Source: Polaribacter irgensii 23-P
GTDB lineage: Bacteria > Bacteroidota > Bacteroidia > Flavobacteriales > Flavobacteriaceae
Direction of reading: 5' to 3'
Length of the DNA stretch: 64,000 nucleotides
NCBI RefSeq assembly: GCF_000153225.1
Contig: NZ_CH724148.1
Coordinates: 2,002,842-2,066,841, forward strand
The position numbers were made by a program, and so were the translations under genes. The notes below the pieces were generated by a model, which was not told the DNA's origin, searched no databases, and worked only from the letters and a program-made list of their open reading frames with translations. How positions within the stretch are numbered: position 1 is the stretch's first letter; every line of letters starts with the position of its first letter. Positions 55,894-64,000 of the stretch are shown here, one piece after another.

Positions 55894-57165
55894 TTATCTT
55901 ACAATGGTTTGTTTTCTATCTGGACCCACAGAAACAATCTTTACAGGTACGCCTGTTTCTTTTTCTATAAAAGCAACATAGTCGATAAGATTTTTTGGCA
56001 GCTGCTCTGCAGAAGTCATTTTTGTTAAGTCTTCATCCCATCCTTTGAATTCAGAGTAGTTTACAGAAACATTTTCTGGTTCAATATTGTAAGGAAAATG
56101 TGAAATTTCTTTTCCTTTATAGTTGTAAGAAGTACATATTTTTAAAGTATCAAATCCAGAAAGTACATCTCCTTTCATCATCATTAATTGGGTAACACCA
56201 TTTACATCTACTGCATATTTAAGTGCGACCAAATCTAACCAACCACATCTTCTAGGTCTTCCAGTTGTTGCTCCAAATTCTTGCCCAACTTTTGCCATTT
56301 CTTTTCCGTCTTCATCAAATAATTCTGTAGGAAAAGGTCCAGAACCTACACGCGTTGTATAGGCTTTGAAGATTCCATATACCTCACCAATCTTATTTGG
56401 GGCTACACCTAAACCGGTACAAGCACCTGCGGCTGTCGTATTTGAAGATGTAACAAAAGGATATGTCCCAAAATCAATATCTAACAAGGAGCCTTGAGCA
56501 CCCTCTGCTAAAATAGTCTTGTTTTGTTTAATAGCTTGGTTTAAAAATTCTTCACTATCAATAAATTGTAATGTCTTTAATTTTTCAATTCCTTTGTCAA
56601 ATTCTGCCTCTAGTTCTTCTAAGTTATATTCGATTTTAATATTAAAATAGTCTAACATTCCCAAATGCTTTGCAGTCAAAGCATGGTATTTTTCTTTCCA
56701 GTTTTCTAGTTCTAAATCTCCAACCCGCATTCCGTTTCTTCCAGTCTTGTCCATATACGTTGGTCCAATTCCTTTTAAGGTAGAGCCTATTTTAGCTTTT
56801 CCTTTGGAGGTCTCAGAAGCTGCATCTAAGAGTCTATGGGTGGGTAAAATTAAATGTGCTTTTCTAGATATTAATAATTTAGTAGTATAATCTACTTTGT
56901 GTTTGTCTAAATTTTCTAATTCTTTTTTAAAGATTACGGGATCTATTACAACACCGTTACCTACTACATTTAATGCTGTTTTATGAAAAATTCCTGATGG
57001 AATAGTATGTAAAACGTGCTTGTGTCCATCAAAAATTAAGGTATGTCCGGCGTTTGGACCACCCTGAAAGCGTGCTATAATGTCATAATTCGTAGTTAAA
57101 ACGTCTACAATTTTACCTTTTCCTTCGTCTCCCCATTGCAATCCGAGTAATAAATCTACCGCCAT
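55894..57165 (-). CDS. purA: Adenylosuccinate synthase
   Basis: PurA joins IMP and aspartate with GTP to make adenylosuccinate, the first step to AMP. The 423-residue length is typical. The GTP loop is QWGDEGKGK (10-18), followed by GGPNAGHT, GSTLKGIGPTY, the TLAEGAQGSLLDIDFGTYPFV-like loop and TGRPRRCGWLD. It is 57 bp downstream of fur on the same strand and closed by a strong hairpin. Confidence 0.97.
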   Translation of the reverse strand: MAVDLLLGLQWGDEGKGKIVDVLTTNYDIIARFQGGPNAGHTLIFDGHKHVLHTIPSGIFHKTALNVVGNGVVIDPVIFKKELENLDKHKVDYTTKLLISRKAHLILPTHRLLDAASETSKGKAKIGSTLKGIGPTYMDKTGRNGMRVGDLELENWKEKYHALTAKHLGMLDYFNIKIEYNLEELEAEFDKGIEKLKTLQFIDSEEFLNQAIKQNKTILAEGAQGSLLDIDFGTYPFVTSSNTTAAGACTGLGVAPNKIGEVYGIFKAYTTRVGSGPFPTELFDEDGKEMAKVGQEFGATTGRPRRCGWLDLVALKYAVDVNGVTQLMMMKGDVLSGFDTLKICTSYNYKGKEISHFPYNIEPENVSVNYSEFKGWDEDLTKMTSAEQLPKNLIDYVAFIEKETGVPVKIVSVGPDRKQTIVR

Positions 57166-57182
57166 TAGTTGTGTAATTTGTA

Positions 57183-57198
57183 TCCCAAATTTTTGGGA
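57183..57198. repeat. Short inverted repeat between fur and purA
   Basis: TCCCAAATTTTTGGGA is a 7-bp perfect inverted repeat with a 2-base centre. It has no T run on the minus strand, so terminator activity for fur is doubtful; it could be an operator in the purA leader. Function unknown. Confidence 0.35.
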
Positions 57199-57222
57199 GT
57201 GTTGTTTAAGTTGTTTTGTTAT

Positions 57223-57672
57223 TTAAGAGTGTTTCTTTTTTGTTCCATAAAAATAAAGCGAATGACTTTGAATGTCGATATCAAAAATTTCTTCAATCGT
57301 TTTTTTTATAACTTGGATTCTAGGATCACAAAATTCTTTTACTTCTCCAGAATCTGAAAAAATAACGTGATCATGATTTTTATCGAAGTAACTTTTTTCG
57401 TATCGCGCCATCGATTGTCCATCAAATTGGTGTTTTCGAACCAATCCACAGTGCAATAAAATCTCTATTGTGTTGTAAAGTGTTGCTCTACTGACCCTAT
57501 AGTTCTTGTTTTTCATCTTGATATAGAGCGATTCTATATCAAAATGCTCGTCCGCATCATAAATCTCCTGGAGGATTGCATACCGCTCCGGAGTTTTTCT
57601 GTGCTTGTTTTCCTCTAAATATGAGGTAAATACTTTCTTTACTACTTCTTGATTTTCAAGAGAATTACTCAT
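57223..57672 (-). CDS. Fur-family transcriptional regulator
   Basis: A 149-residue metal-dependent repressor with the N-terminal winged helix ([37 protein letters not shown]) and a C-terminal dimer domain with the metal-site [18 protein letters not shown]. The usual HxHHHxHxxC reads DKNHDHVIF; the second CxxC pair of zinc-type Fur is missing, as in many Bacteroidota members. It could be Fur, Zur or PerR-like. A TAAATTTG -7-like box lies upstream (57696-57703, minus strand), but no TTG partner is visible. Confidence 0.88.
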   Translation of the reverse strand: MSNSLENQEVVKKVFTSYLEENKHRKTPERYAILQEIYDADEHFDIESLYIKMKNKNYRVSRATLYNTIEILLHCGLVRKHQFDGQSMARYEKSYFDKNHDHVIFSDSGEVKEFCDPRIQVIKKTIEEIFDIDIQSHSLYFYGTKKKHS

Positions 57673-57744
57673 TTTCTTAAAATTTAATTAAAATCCAAAT
57701 TTAATGTTATTTCTGATTAAACTCCTTTTTTTTTGAGATGTTAT

Positions 57745-59967
57745 TTATAAACTATTAACACGGTCTACTTTTTTCACGCCATCGACTTTCCGAATACTTC
57801 TCATCAGTTTTTCTAACTGACCACTATTCTTGACACTAATGCTTATTTTACCGTCAAAAACCCCTTCATTTGCCGAAATATTAATACTGTTAATAAAGAC
57901 TCCAATATTGCTAGAAACAATTTTGGTAAGACTGTTTATAATTCCGCTATTGTCGGCACCGCTGATGTGTAAAATCACTTTAAAATCTTGTTTCGTTGAA
58001 TCAATCCATTTTGCTAGCATTATTCGATAAGCATAATTAGACTGTAATAAAATAGCGTTTGGGCAATTTTTTTTGTGAATTTTAATGCCTTCATTAATCG
58101 TTAAAAAAACAAATACTTTATCTCCTGTAATGGGATTGCAACATTTCGACAATTTATAATCTAGTTTTTCTTCTTCCTTTCCAAAAACCAGTGCATCATA
58201 GGTGCTTGTTACTTCGTCAGAATCAATGGGGTCTTTTGGAGTGGAAGGAGAGCGTCTTAATTTCGTTTTGAAGAAATTAAGGATGGTACTATTTCGCTGC
58301 GCTACATAGGCCTTTAATTTTGTGTTGTCAATGGCACCATTGCCTACTCTAAAAAATAAATCAAAACTTGTTCTTATTTTAAAAAAGCTGACAAGCTCAT
58401 TGATTGTTTTTTCATTGAAAGGAATTTTTAAATGGCGTAATTTTCTCGTTAAAATAGCTTTTCCCTCCTCAGAAATTGTTTTTTCTTCGTCTTTCAGGGC
58501 GATTCTTATTTTTGTTTTTGCTCTCGCTGTAATTACAAAGTCCAACCATCGGGCATTTGGTTTGTTCTGGGCAGTGGTAATTACTTCTATCTGATCGCCA
58601 CTTTTTAGAGTATGACTTAAAGGTACCAGCTTCCCGTTTACTTTTGCTCCCCGACATTTTAAGCCAACGTCTGTATGAATGGTAAATGCAAAATCTAAAG
58701 CAGAAGCATCTTTTGGCAGTGATTTTAATTCTCCTTTTGGCGTAAAAACATAAATTTCTTTAGAATATAAATTTAATTTAAATTCTTCTACAAAGTCAAC
58801 AGCATTTAAACTCTGATTTTCTAAAGATTCTTTCAACCTGTTTAGCCATGATTCTAAGCCACTTTCATTGGTGTTTCCTTGTTTGTATTTAAAATGAGCT
58901 GCATAGCCTTTTTCTGCAATTTCATTCATTCTTGCAGAACGAATTTGGACTTCTACCCACTGGGCATCAGGTCCAACTACAGTAATATGCAACGCCTCAT
59001 AACCTGTTGTTTTTGGTTGAGAAATCCAATCTCGCAACCGGGTAGGATTCGGCTTAAAATAGTCAGTTACAATCGTATATATTTTCCAAGCATCAAATTT
59101 GTCGTCATCGGCGGTAGGGGTGTAGATGATTCTAATAGCATACTTGTCATATACTTCTTCAAAAGTTACATTTTGTTTTCGCATTTTTCTGCGAATAGAA
59201 TAGATGGATTTAAAACGCCCTATGATATCATAATTGAAATTTTCTTTGTCAAGACCTTTTTTTAACGTTTCTGCAAAGGTTTCTAAATATTTCTGTTGTT
59301 CTTGTTTGCTTTCTTTTATTTTGGTGACAATATCATTAAACACCTCTGGTTCTGTATATTTAAGGCCTAAATCTTCCAATTCAGTTTTAATATTATACAA
59401 ACCCAATCGGTGTGCAAGGGGGGCATAGATGTATAAGGTTTCTGACGCAATTTTCACTTGTTTGTGCGTGGGCATTGCATCCATGGTTTGCATGTTGTGA
59501 AGTCTGTCTGCAATTTTAATTAAAATAACACGGACATCATCATTTAAAGTCAAGAGCATTTTTCTAAAATTCTCAGCTTGTATAGAAGCATCTTGTTCTT
59601 TGTTTAACCGAGATATTTTTGTCAGTCCTGTAACGATTCTTGCAATTGTTTCCCCAAACAATTGTTCCATATCATCTGTTGTGTATGCCGTATCTTCTAC
59701 AACATCGTGCAGCAATGCCGCAGCAATAGAGGTAGCACCCAAACCAATTTCCATAGCCACAATTTTGGCTACTGCAATAGGATGGAAAATGTAAGGTTCA
59801 CCAGTTTTTCTGCGTTGCTCAGAATGCGCATCCACAGCAATTTCAAAAGCTTTTCTAATCAATTTTTTATCTGCAACAGACAAAACTTCATAGGTCCCCT
59901 TTAGTAAGTCTTTGTATCTACTAGCAATTTCTTTATTTTCTTCCTCTACGGTCGCTGTGTATAACAT
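57745..59967 (-). CDS. Bifunctional (p)ppGpp synthetase/hydrolase (RelA/SpoT)
   Basis: A 740-residue stringent-response enzyme. In order: HD hydrolase domain (HSEQRRKTGEPYIFHPIAVA, LLHDVVEDT), synthetase domain (RFKSIYSIRRKM, DWISQPKTTGYEALHITV), TGS domain (IYVFTPKGELKSLP, ALDFAFTIHTDVG), a helical/zinc-finger region (KLSKCCNPITGDKV, KKNCPNA) and a C-terminal ACT domain (HISGADNSGIINSL). The HD motif is intact, so both making and breaking of (p)ppGpp are expected. It lies downstream of the decayed glucokinase on the same strand. Confidence 0.95.
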   Translation of the reverse strand: MLYTATVEEENKEIASRYKDLLKGTYEVLSVADKKLIRKAFEIAVDAHSEQRRKTGEPYIFHPIAVAKIVAMEIGLGATSIAAALLHDVVEDTAYTTDDMEQLFGETIARIVTGLTKISRLNKEQDASIQAENFRKMLLTLNDDVRVILIKIADRLHNMQTMDAMPTHKQVKIASETLYIYAPLAHRLGLYNIKTELEDLGLKYTEPEVFNDIVTKIKESKQEQQKYLETFAETLKKGLDKENFNYDIIGRFKSIYSIRRKMRKQNVTFEEVYDKYAIRIIYTPTADDDKFDAWKIYTIVTDYFKPNPTRLRDWISQPKTTGYEALHITVVGPDAQWVEVQIRSARMNEIAEKGYAAHFKYKQGNTNESGLESWLNRLKESLENQSLNAVDFVEEFKLNLYSKEIYVFTPKGELKSLPKDASALDFAFTIHTDVGLKCRGAKVNGKLVPLSHTLKSGDQIEVITTAQNKPNARWLDFVITARAKTKIRIALKDEEKTISEEGKAILTRKLRHLKIPFNEKTINELVSFFKIRTSFDLFFRVGNGAIDNTKLKAYVAQRNSTILNFFKTKLRRSPSTPKDPIDSDEVTSTYDALVFGKEEEKLDYKLSKCCNPITGDKVFVFLTINEGIKIHKKNCPNAILLQSNYAYRIMLAKWIDSTKQDFKVILHISGADNSGIINSLTKIVSSNIGVFINSINISANEGVFDGKISISVKNSGQLEKLMRSIRKVDGVKKVDRVNSL

Positions 59968-60184
59968 AAATCAATCTAAAAATTTAAAATTTTTATTTAT
60001 AGTGAAATTAAGAATAAGAATTTTAAAAACCAAGAATTTACTTTTCTAAATTTTAATTAAAATGTATGATAGCGTGCAATACAGTCTATCTGTAATTTAA
60101 AGTAGCAAGAAAATAGCAGTGGAGTTTTTACTCTTAATTTATAAATATTACCTCGTAATGTGATTTTAATCTCAGCAAAGGATG

Positions 60185-60924
60185 CGCTATTTTTATGCGC
60201 ATCCTTTGCTGCGTTAATAATGCCTGCATTGTTTTTAAATGTTGCTCCTTTTACAGGATTAGCTGCTTTAAGATATTGTTTAAAATGGACCCATTTTTCA
60301 CTGATTCTGCTGCCTAAAACAAGTAGGTTTGTGGTGCACACAACTTTTAAGTACTCGAATAAAGAATCAAATCGCATTGCCCATTCTTCAAATTTTAATT
60401 GCTCCTTTTTTACAGGTGAAAATTTCGGTGTGAAATTCAATAAGCTTGTCATTGCTGTGCAATATTTTTTCAATCTCTAAATTTGTAATTAAGCGACCGT
60501 TGTAAAAAAGTCCAGATCTAATTTCAGATTCAATCGTGATTGCAATCACAACACCTTTTTCTTTTTTAGCTACTCTTAAACTCATTTCTGCTAAGCCTGC
60601 TAAATCTGCATCATTACTTATGTAGAAGGTAGCTTGCCTTTTTTATGCAATAATTCGTCTCCTTTTACATGCAACTATTTTGTACTTAAATTACCAGAGT
60701 AGATGCACTGTACATTCACAATTGTGGTTGGAAAATTGTAGCCTACCGCTTTTTCTTATTCAAGATATGTTGCCATTTCGTGTATCGCTTTTGTGAAAGC
60801 ATCTATAATTTCAGGTTTTGGTATGTCAACTCTAAATATTTGCGTAAAAAGTTCTCCTGTTTCCATGTTTATAGTAACTCCTTTTGATTGCAGAGCCTTC
60901 AATATCTATTTCTAACATTTTCAT
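60185..60924 (-). pseudogene. ppgK: Decayed polyphosphate glucokinase (ROK family)
   Basis: On the minus strand the region reads as a whole ROK-type polyphosphate glucokinase broken by frameshifts and stops. Segments in order: MKMLEIDIEGSAIK (usual VLGIDVGGSGIKG), METGELFTQIFRVDIPKPE, AVGYNFPTTIVN, NDADLAGLAEMSLRV, KKEKGVVIAITIESEIRSGLFYNG (usual GTGIGSALF), NLEIEKILHSN, LKFEEWAMRF, NLLVLGSRISEKW (usual GGGISK) and NNAGIINAAKDAHK. At least four frame changes and several stops occur, and the glycine-rich ATP and phosphate motifs are lost. The ATG lies 3 bp after the TrmH-family stop. Confidence 0.85.
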
Positions 60925-60926
60925 AT

Positions 60927-61724
60927 TTACCTTTTAAATTCTCGTTGTCTTTTTGCTTCGAATAAAACGATTGCTGCGGCTACAGAGACATTCATAGAGT
61001 CTATTTCGCCTTGCATAGGTATGTTGATGTTCTGTGTTGCACGTTCTCTAAAAACAGCGGTTAAACCTGTGTCTTCCGTTCCCACTGCAATTGCAGAAGC
61101 TTCCGTATAATTTTCTTTGTGATATTCATTTGAATTTTGCAATGTAGTAGCATACAGGCGAATGTTATTTTCTGTCAAATAAGAAATAATTTCTTCAGAA
61201 GTTCCTACTGCAATTTGAGTGGTAAAAACACAACCGATACTTGCCCGAATAATATTGGGGTTGTACAAGTCGCTTTTCGGGTTTGCAATAAAAACAGCAG
61301 CTACATTAGCAGCATCGGCCGTTCTTAAAAGCGCACCAATATTTCCAGGTTTCTCAATGCCTTCAGCAACTAGAATTAAGGGGTTTTTAGTGACAAATTT
61401 AATGTGTTCTAACGAGAAGTCTTTCGCTTTTGTAACTGCAATAACGCCCTCAGTAGACGCTCGATATGCTAATTTTTGATATATTTCTTTTGAGATTTGA
61501 ATTCTATTTACATTCTCGTTAAAAAGGTGTAGCACTTCTTTTTCGCAGATCAAATCATCAACATAGAGAACCGTATCAAAATTATAATTGGCCGCAACAG
61601 CGAGAGAGATTTCTCTCTTTCCTTCAATGATAAAAAGCCCTTTTTTTTTTCGTTCTCGAGATTTCTCTTGTAGCTTTAGAAGTTCTTTGATATAAGAATT
61701 GTGAATACTGGAAATTTCTTTCAT
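60927..61724 (-). CDS. TrmH/SpoU-family RNA 2'-O-methyltransferase
   Basis: A 265-residue SPOUT methyltransferase with an N-terminal substrate-binding domain (EISSIHNSYIKELLKLQEKSRE, GLFIIEGKREI) and the C-terminal trefoil knot with motif 1 EKPGNIGALLRTADAANV, motif 2 VGTEDTGL and motif 3 IPMQGEIDSMNVSVAAAI. It methylates a ribose in rRNA or tRNA; the exact site cannot be told from sequence. The decayed glucokinase follows directly on the same strand, which suggests a former two-gene operon. Confidence 0.92.
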   Translation of the reverse strand: MKEISSIHNSYIKELLKLQEKSRERKKKGLFIIEGKREISLAVAANYNFDTVLYVDDLICEKEVLHLFNENVNRIQISKEIYQKLAYRASTEGVIAVTKAKDFSLEHIKFVTKNPLILVAEGIEKPGNIGALLRTADAANVAAVFIANPKSDLYNPNIIRASIGCVFTTQIAVGTSEEIISYLTENNIRLYATTLQNSNEYHKENYTEASAIAVGTEDTGLTAVFRERATQNINIPMQGEIDSMNVSVAAAIVLFEAKRQREFKR

Positions 61725-61878
61725 TGGAGCAAAGATACCGAATTAACTGAGTTCTAAGAAAAGCCAAGCAAAACAAAATTCATTATATTTAACCTACACG
61801 TATTTTTAACTTGATATTTTTTGTGTTGGCTTTTTGAGTATAATACAGGTATTTTTTAAATCAGAGTACATCGAAAAC

Positions 61879-61909
61879 AAAAAAAACCTGCATTATGCAG
61901 GTTTTTTTT
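61879..61909. terminator. Strong intrinsic terminator after amidohydrolase pair
   Basis: A 14-bp perfect stem (AAAAAAACCTGCAT / ATGCAGGTTTTTTT) with a minimal loop. It lies 12 bp downstream of the amidohydrolase stop. A-run and T-run on either side make it active in both directions in principle. Confidence 0.88.
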
Positions 61910-61921
61910 ACTTTTTGAGTA

Positions 61922-63211
61922 TTACTTATATTTTTCGGCGTATCGCTTCCACAATTCTGTTTGATGGGTTTCTAAGCTAATAGCTCTTCCCTGAATAAAA
62001 GCATTTGTTAAAATGTTACCCCGCATTTCTAAAGCATCCCCTTCAGAAAGGAACAATGTAGCATCTTTACCAACTTCTAAGGAGCCCGCAAAGGAATCAA
62101 TTCCTAGAATTTTAGCGGCATTCAATGTAATTAACTGTAAAGCAACTTCTTTGTCCAAACCAAAAGCAGCAAAAGTACCTGCATAAAAAGGAAGATTTCT
62201 GGCGTTCATGCGTTCCATTTGCCCTTCCATTCCGATACTTACAAGAATTCCTTTGTCGATTAATGTATTGGCTATTGTATAGGTAGCGTCATAAGAATCG
62301 TCTTCATTGTTCGGGTTTCTGTGAGGTCTCTCCAAAATAACCGAAACATTGTATTTTACTAATAAATCTGCTACTTTATCTGCCTGCTCTCCATTTACAA
62401 TGGTCAGCTTTTCAATACCTAATTCCTTAGAAATCGTAATTGCATCTGTAATTTCTTTTTGTCCACTTACATGAATGAAAAATCGTTTGGAACCATCGAA
62501 CAAACCAGCAGTGGCCTGATAAGGAAGATGTGTTTTTATTTTATTACTTGCCAAATAATTGGTTGCATTCGTAAAATAGTCTTTTATCTTATCAATGTTT
62601 TCAATATATTTTGGATCGGGCTTTAAAGCAGGATCTTCACCTAGCCACCATTTTCCTGATGTAAAACTAGTAGGCCAATTGAGGTGAATACCATCATCTG
62701 TTTTGATCGCAGCATCTTCCCAATTCCACGCATCTAACTGAACAACAGAAGAAGTTCCAGAAACGGTGCCACCTCTTGGAGTTACTTGTGCCATTAAGAC
62801 ACCATTTGGCCTCATAGATTCAATAACTTTACTTTCTGCATTGTATGCAATTAAACTTCTAATATGCGGATTCATAGCACCAATTTCATCCTGGTCGTCA
62901 CTTGCACTTACCGCATCGATTTCTACCAAACCTAATGTAGTATTTGCGGCAATAAAACCAGGATATAGCTGTTTTCCTGTGGCATTTATGACCGTTCCTA
63001 ATCTTGCTGTTTTTACCGTTGCGCTTCCAATAAAAGTAATTTTACCATCACGAAACATGAGTAAAGAATTTTCTATGACTTCTCCATTTCCGATGTGTGC
63101 AGTTGCACCCTCTATCGAGAATGCGGTCGTTTGTTTGTTTGCGGGTGTTTGTTGTGCGATACTATTCCCTACAAAGAAGAAAAATAGTAAACTAGATATT
63201 ATTTTTTTCAT
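61922..63211 (-). CDS. Exported amidohydrolase-fold protein
   Basis: A 429-residue protein with a signal peptide (MKKIISSLLFFFFVGNSIAQ) and an amidohydrolase/imidazolonepropionase-like fold. The beta-sandwich part has GATAHIGNGEVIENS and GKQLYPGFIAANTTLG; the last would normally carry the HxH metal pair but here does not. The C-terminal NAAKILGIDSFAGSLEVGKDATLFLSEGD is typical. Pairs of such genes are often seen in Flavobacteriia. The absent HxH suggests an altered metal site. It is 5 bp downstream of the next amidohydrolase. Confidence 0.85.
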   Translation of the reverse strand: MKKIISSLLFFFFVGNSIAQQTPANKQTTAFSIEGATAHIGNGEVIENSLLMFRDGKITFIGSATVKTARLGTVINATGKQLYPGFIAANTTLGLVEIDAVSASDDQDEIGAMNPHIRSLIAYNAESKVIESMRPNGVLMAQVTPRGGTVSGTSSVVQLDAWNWEDAAIKTDDGIHLNWPTSFTSGKWWLGEDPALKPDPKYIENIDKIKDYFTNATNYLASNKIKTHLPYQATAGLFDGSKRFFIHVSGQKEITDAITISKELGIEKLTIVNGEQADKVADLLVKYNVSVILERPHRNPNNEDDSYDATYTIANTLIDKGILVSIGMEGQMERMNARNLPFYAGTFAAFGLDKEVALQLITLNAAKILGIDSFAGSLEVGKDATLFLSEGDALEMRGNILTNAFIQGRAISLETHQTELWKRYAEKYK

Positions 63212-63216
63212 TATTT

Positions 63217-64000
63217 TTAGTTTAAGAGTGCTTCTAAAGTGTCACAGTGAAAATTAATATCACCTCTTTTTACAGGTGCTTTTGTCTTTCCGCCTTTCAT
63301 TTTTTCATTTAGCATCAGGGTAATCAATTTACTTTTTTCTTGCTTGATCGCCTCTCGCTTTTTTAGGTCTTCATCTCTATCAAAGAAAATTTTACCGTCT
63401 ACAATGGTCTTTTCTACTTTTGCGTAGATCGACATTGGATGATGGCTCCATAAAACGACATCCGCATCTTTTCCTTCTTTAATACTTCCTACTTTATCAT
63501 CGATGTGTAAGAGTTTTGCAGGATTTATAGTAACCATTTTCCAAGCTTCTAATTCAGTCATACCGCCGTATTTGATGGTTTTTGCTGCTTCTTGATTTAA
63601 ACGTCTCGACATTTCCCGGTCATCTGAATTTATTGCTACGGTTACCCCAGCATTGTGCATAATTGCAGCATTATATGGAATCGCATCATTTACTTCGTAT
63701 TTGTATGCCCACCAATCTGAAAAGGTAGAACCTCCAACACCGTGTTTTGCCATTTTATCAGCAACCTTATAACCTTCTAAAATATGTGTAAATGTGTTGA
63801 TTCTAAAGTTGAATTTTTCAGCAACTTTTAACAGCATATTTATTTCTGACTGAACATAAGAATGACAAGAAATAAAACGTTCTCCATTTAAAATTTCAAC
63901 CAAGGTTTCCATCTCGTCATCTTTTCTATAAGGTTTGCCACTTTTCTTTAAAACTTCGTATTCTTGAGCTCTTGTAAAGTAATCTGTAAAAACTTGTTCA
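63217..64000 (-). CDS. Large amidohydrolase, C-terminal part (5' end outside window)
   Basis: The frame is open to the right edge; the codons before the internal ATG at 63912 (RAQEYEVLKKSGKPYRKDDE) match the same family, so the start lies beyond the window. Visible are HSYVQSEINMLLKVAEKF, the metal-site THILEGYKVADKM, VGGSTFSDWWAYKYEV, VTVAINSDDREMSRRL with the catalytic Asp, and NPAKLLHIDDKVGSIKEGKDAD. It is the upstream partner of the exported amidohydrolase, with 5 bp between the genes. Substrate unknown. Confidence 0.9.
   Translation of the reverse strand, partial: EQVFTDYFTRAQEYEVLKKSGKPYRKDDEMETLVEILNGERFISCHSYVQSEINMLLKVAEKFNFRINTFTHILEGYKVADKMAKHGVGGSTFSDWWAYKYEVNDAIPYNAAIMHNAGVTVAINSDDREMSRRLNQEAAKTIKYGGMTELEAWKMVTINPAKLLHIDDKVGSIKEGKDADVVLWSHHPMSIYAKVEKTIVDGKIFFDRDEDLKKREAIKQEKSKLITLMLNEKMKGGKTKAPVKRGDINFHCDTLEALLN

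Noticed and set aside
60057..60473. A 138-residue hypothetical protein
   Set aside because: Its residues 25-95 match the C-terminal half of ROK polyphosphate glucokinase out of frame with the preceding part; it is a piece of a pseudogene.
60388..60585. A 65-residue hypothetical protein
   Set aside because: It is the middle of the same decayed glucokinase (NDADLAGLAEM continues into it upstream in frame).
63217..63912. A complete 231-residue amidohydrolase
   Set aside because: The frame continues with family-like sequence to the right edge; the ATG at 63912 is internal.

Overview
The window is a 64 kb piece of low-GC chromosome from a member of the Bacteroidota, most likely a Flavobacteriaceae. 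I base this on protein content (DUF4290, a NUMOD4/HNH protein beside grpE-dnaJ, an OstA-like protein, an AcnB plus mitochondrial-type aconitase pair, paired amidohydrolases), on promoter-like TAnnTTTG -7 boxes, and on the absence of strong Shine-Dalgarno sites. Almost all of it is core chromosome. I see no prophage, insertion sequence, CRISPR array or tRNA. Both window edges cut a gene: recG on the left and a large amidohydrolase on the right.

Layout. 1-8.4 kb: recG, then a minus-strand run with a DEDDh exonuclease/GIY-YIG fusion, a YggS-type PLP protein, DUF1015, a serA homologue, serC and a LuxC-like acyl-CoA reductase. A dicluster ferredoxin is divergent from this run. 9-19 kb: ychF, a lipoprotein, a DoxX-like membrane protein, a YdjM-like protein, an extended-SDR reductase, gcvT, a secreted Xaa-Pro aminopeptidase, a small SDR, a VF530-like protein and a sterol desaturase-like protein. 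19-27 kb: topB, tex, an MDR reductase, a GNAT and lysA. 27-32 kb: parE-parC and DUF2834. 32-38.5 kb: a vitamin B12 locus. 39-46 kb: uvrD/pcrA, DUF4290, murA, NUMOD4/HNH, grpE and dnaJ. 46.3 kb: RNase P RNA. 46.8-52 kb: acnB and acnA. 52-60 kb: M23 peptidase, class III aminotransferase, OstA-like, purA, fur and relA/spoT. 60-64 kb: a decayed polyphosphate glucokinase, a TrmH-family methyltransferase and two amidohydrolases.

The main finding is gene decay inside an otherwise orderly genome. In the 1.26 kb between two BtuF-like genes (33.0-34.28 kb) the minus strand still reads, through stops and frameshifts, as remnants of cobU, cobT and cobC. These are the nucleotide-loop assembly genes for cobalamin. 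The neighbouring uptake genes are intact and include a textbook cobalamin riboswitch, a TonB receptor and a BtuG-like beta-propeller lipoprotein. This suggests a lineage that moved from salvaging precursors to importing finished B12. A second decayed gene at 60.19-60.92 kb is a ROK-family polyphosphate glucokinase.

Two intact reading frames have also lost signature residues. The SerA homologue lacks the catalytic Arg and His, the Rossmann glycine and the substrate-binding Arg, so it is a pseudoenzyme or an early pseudogene. The MDR oxidoreductase at 23.7 kb has lost the glycines of its nucleotide-binding loop. MurA carries Asp in place of the fosfomycin-target Cys. All family assignments come from reading the sequence and recalled family motifs; no database search was possible.
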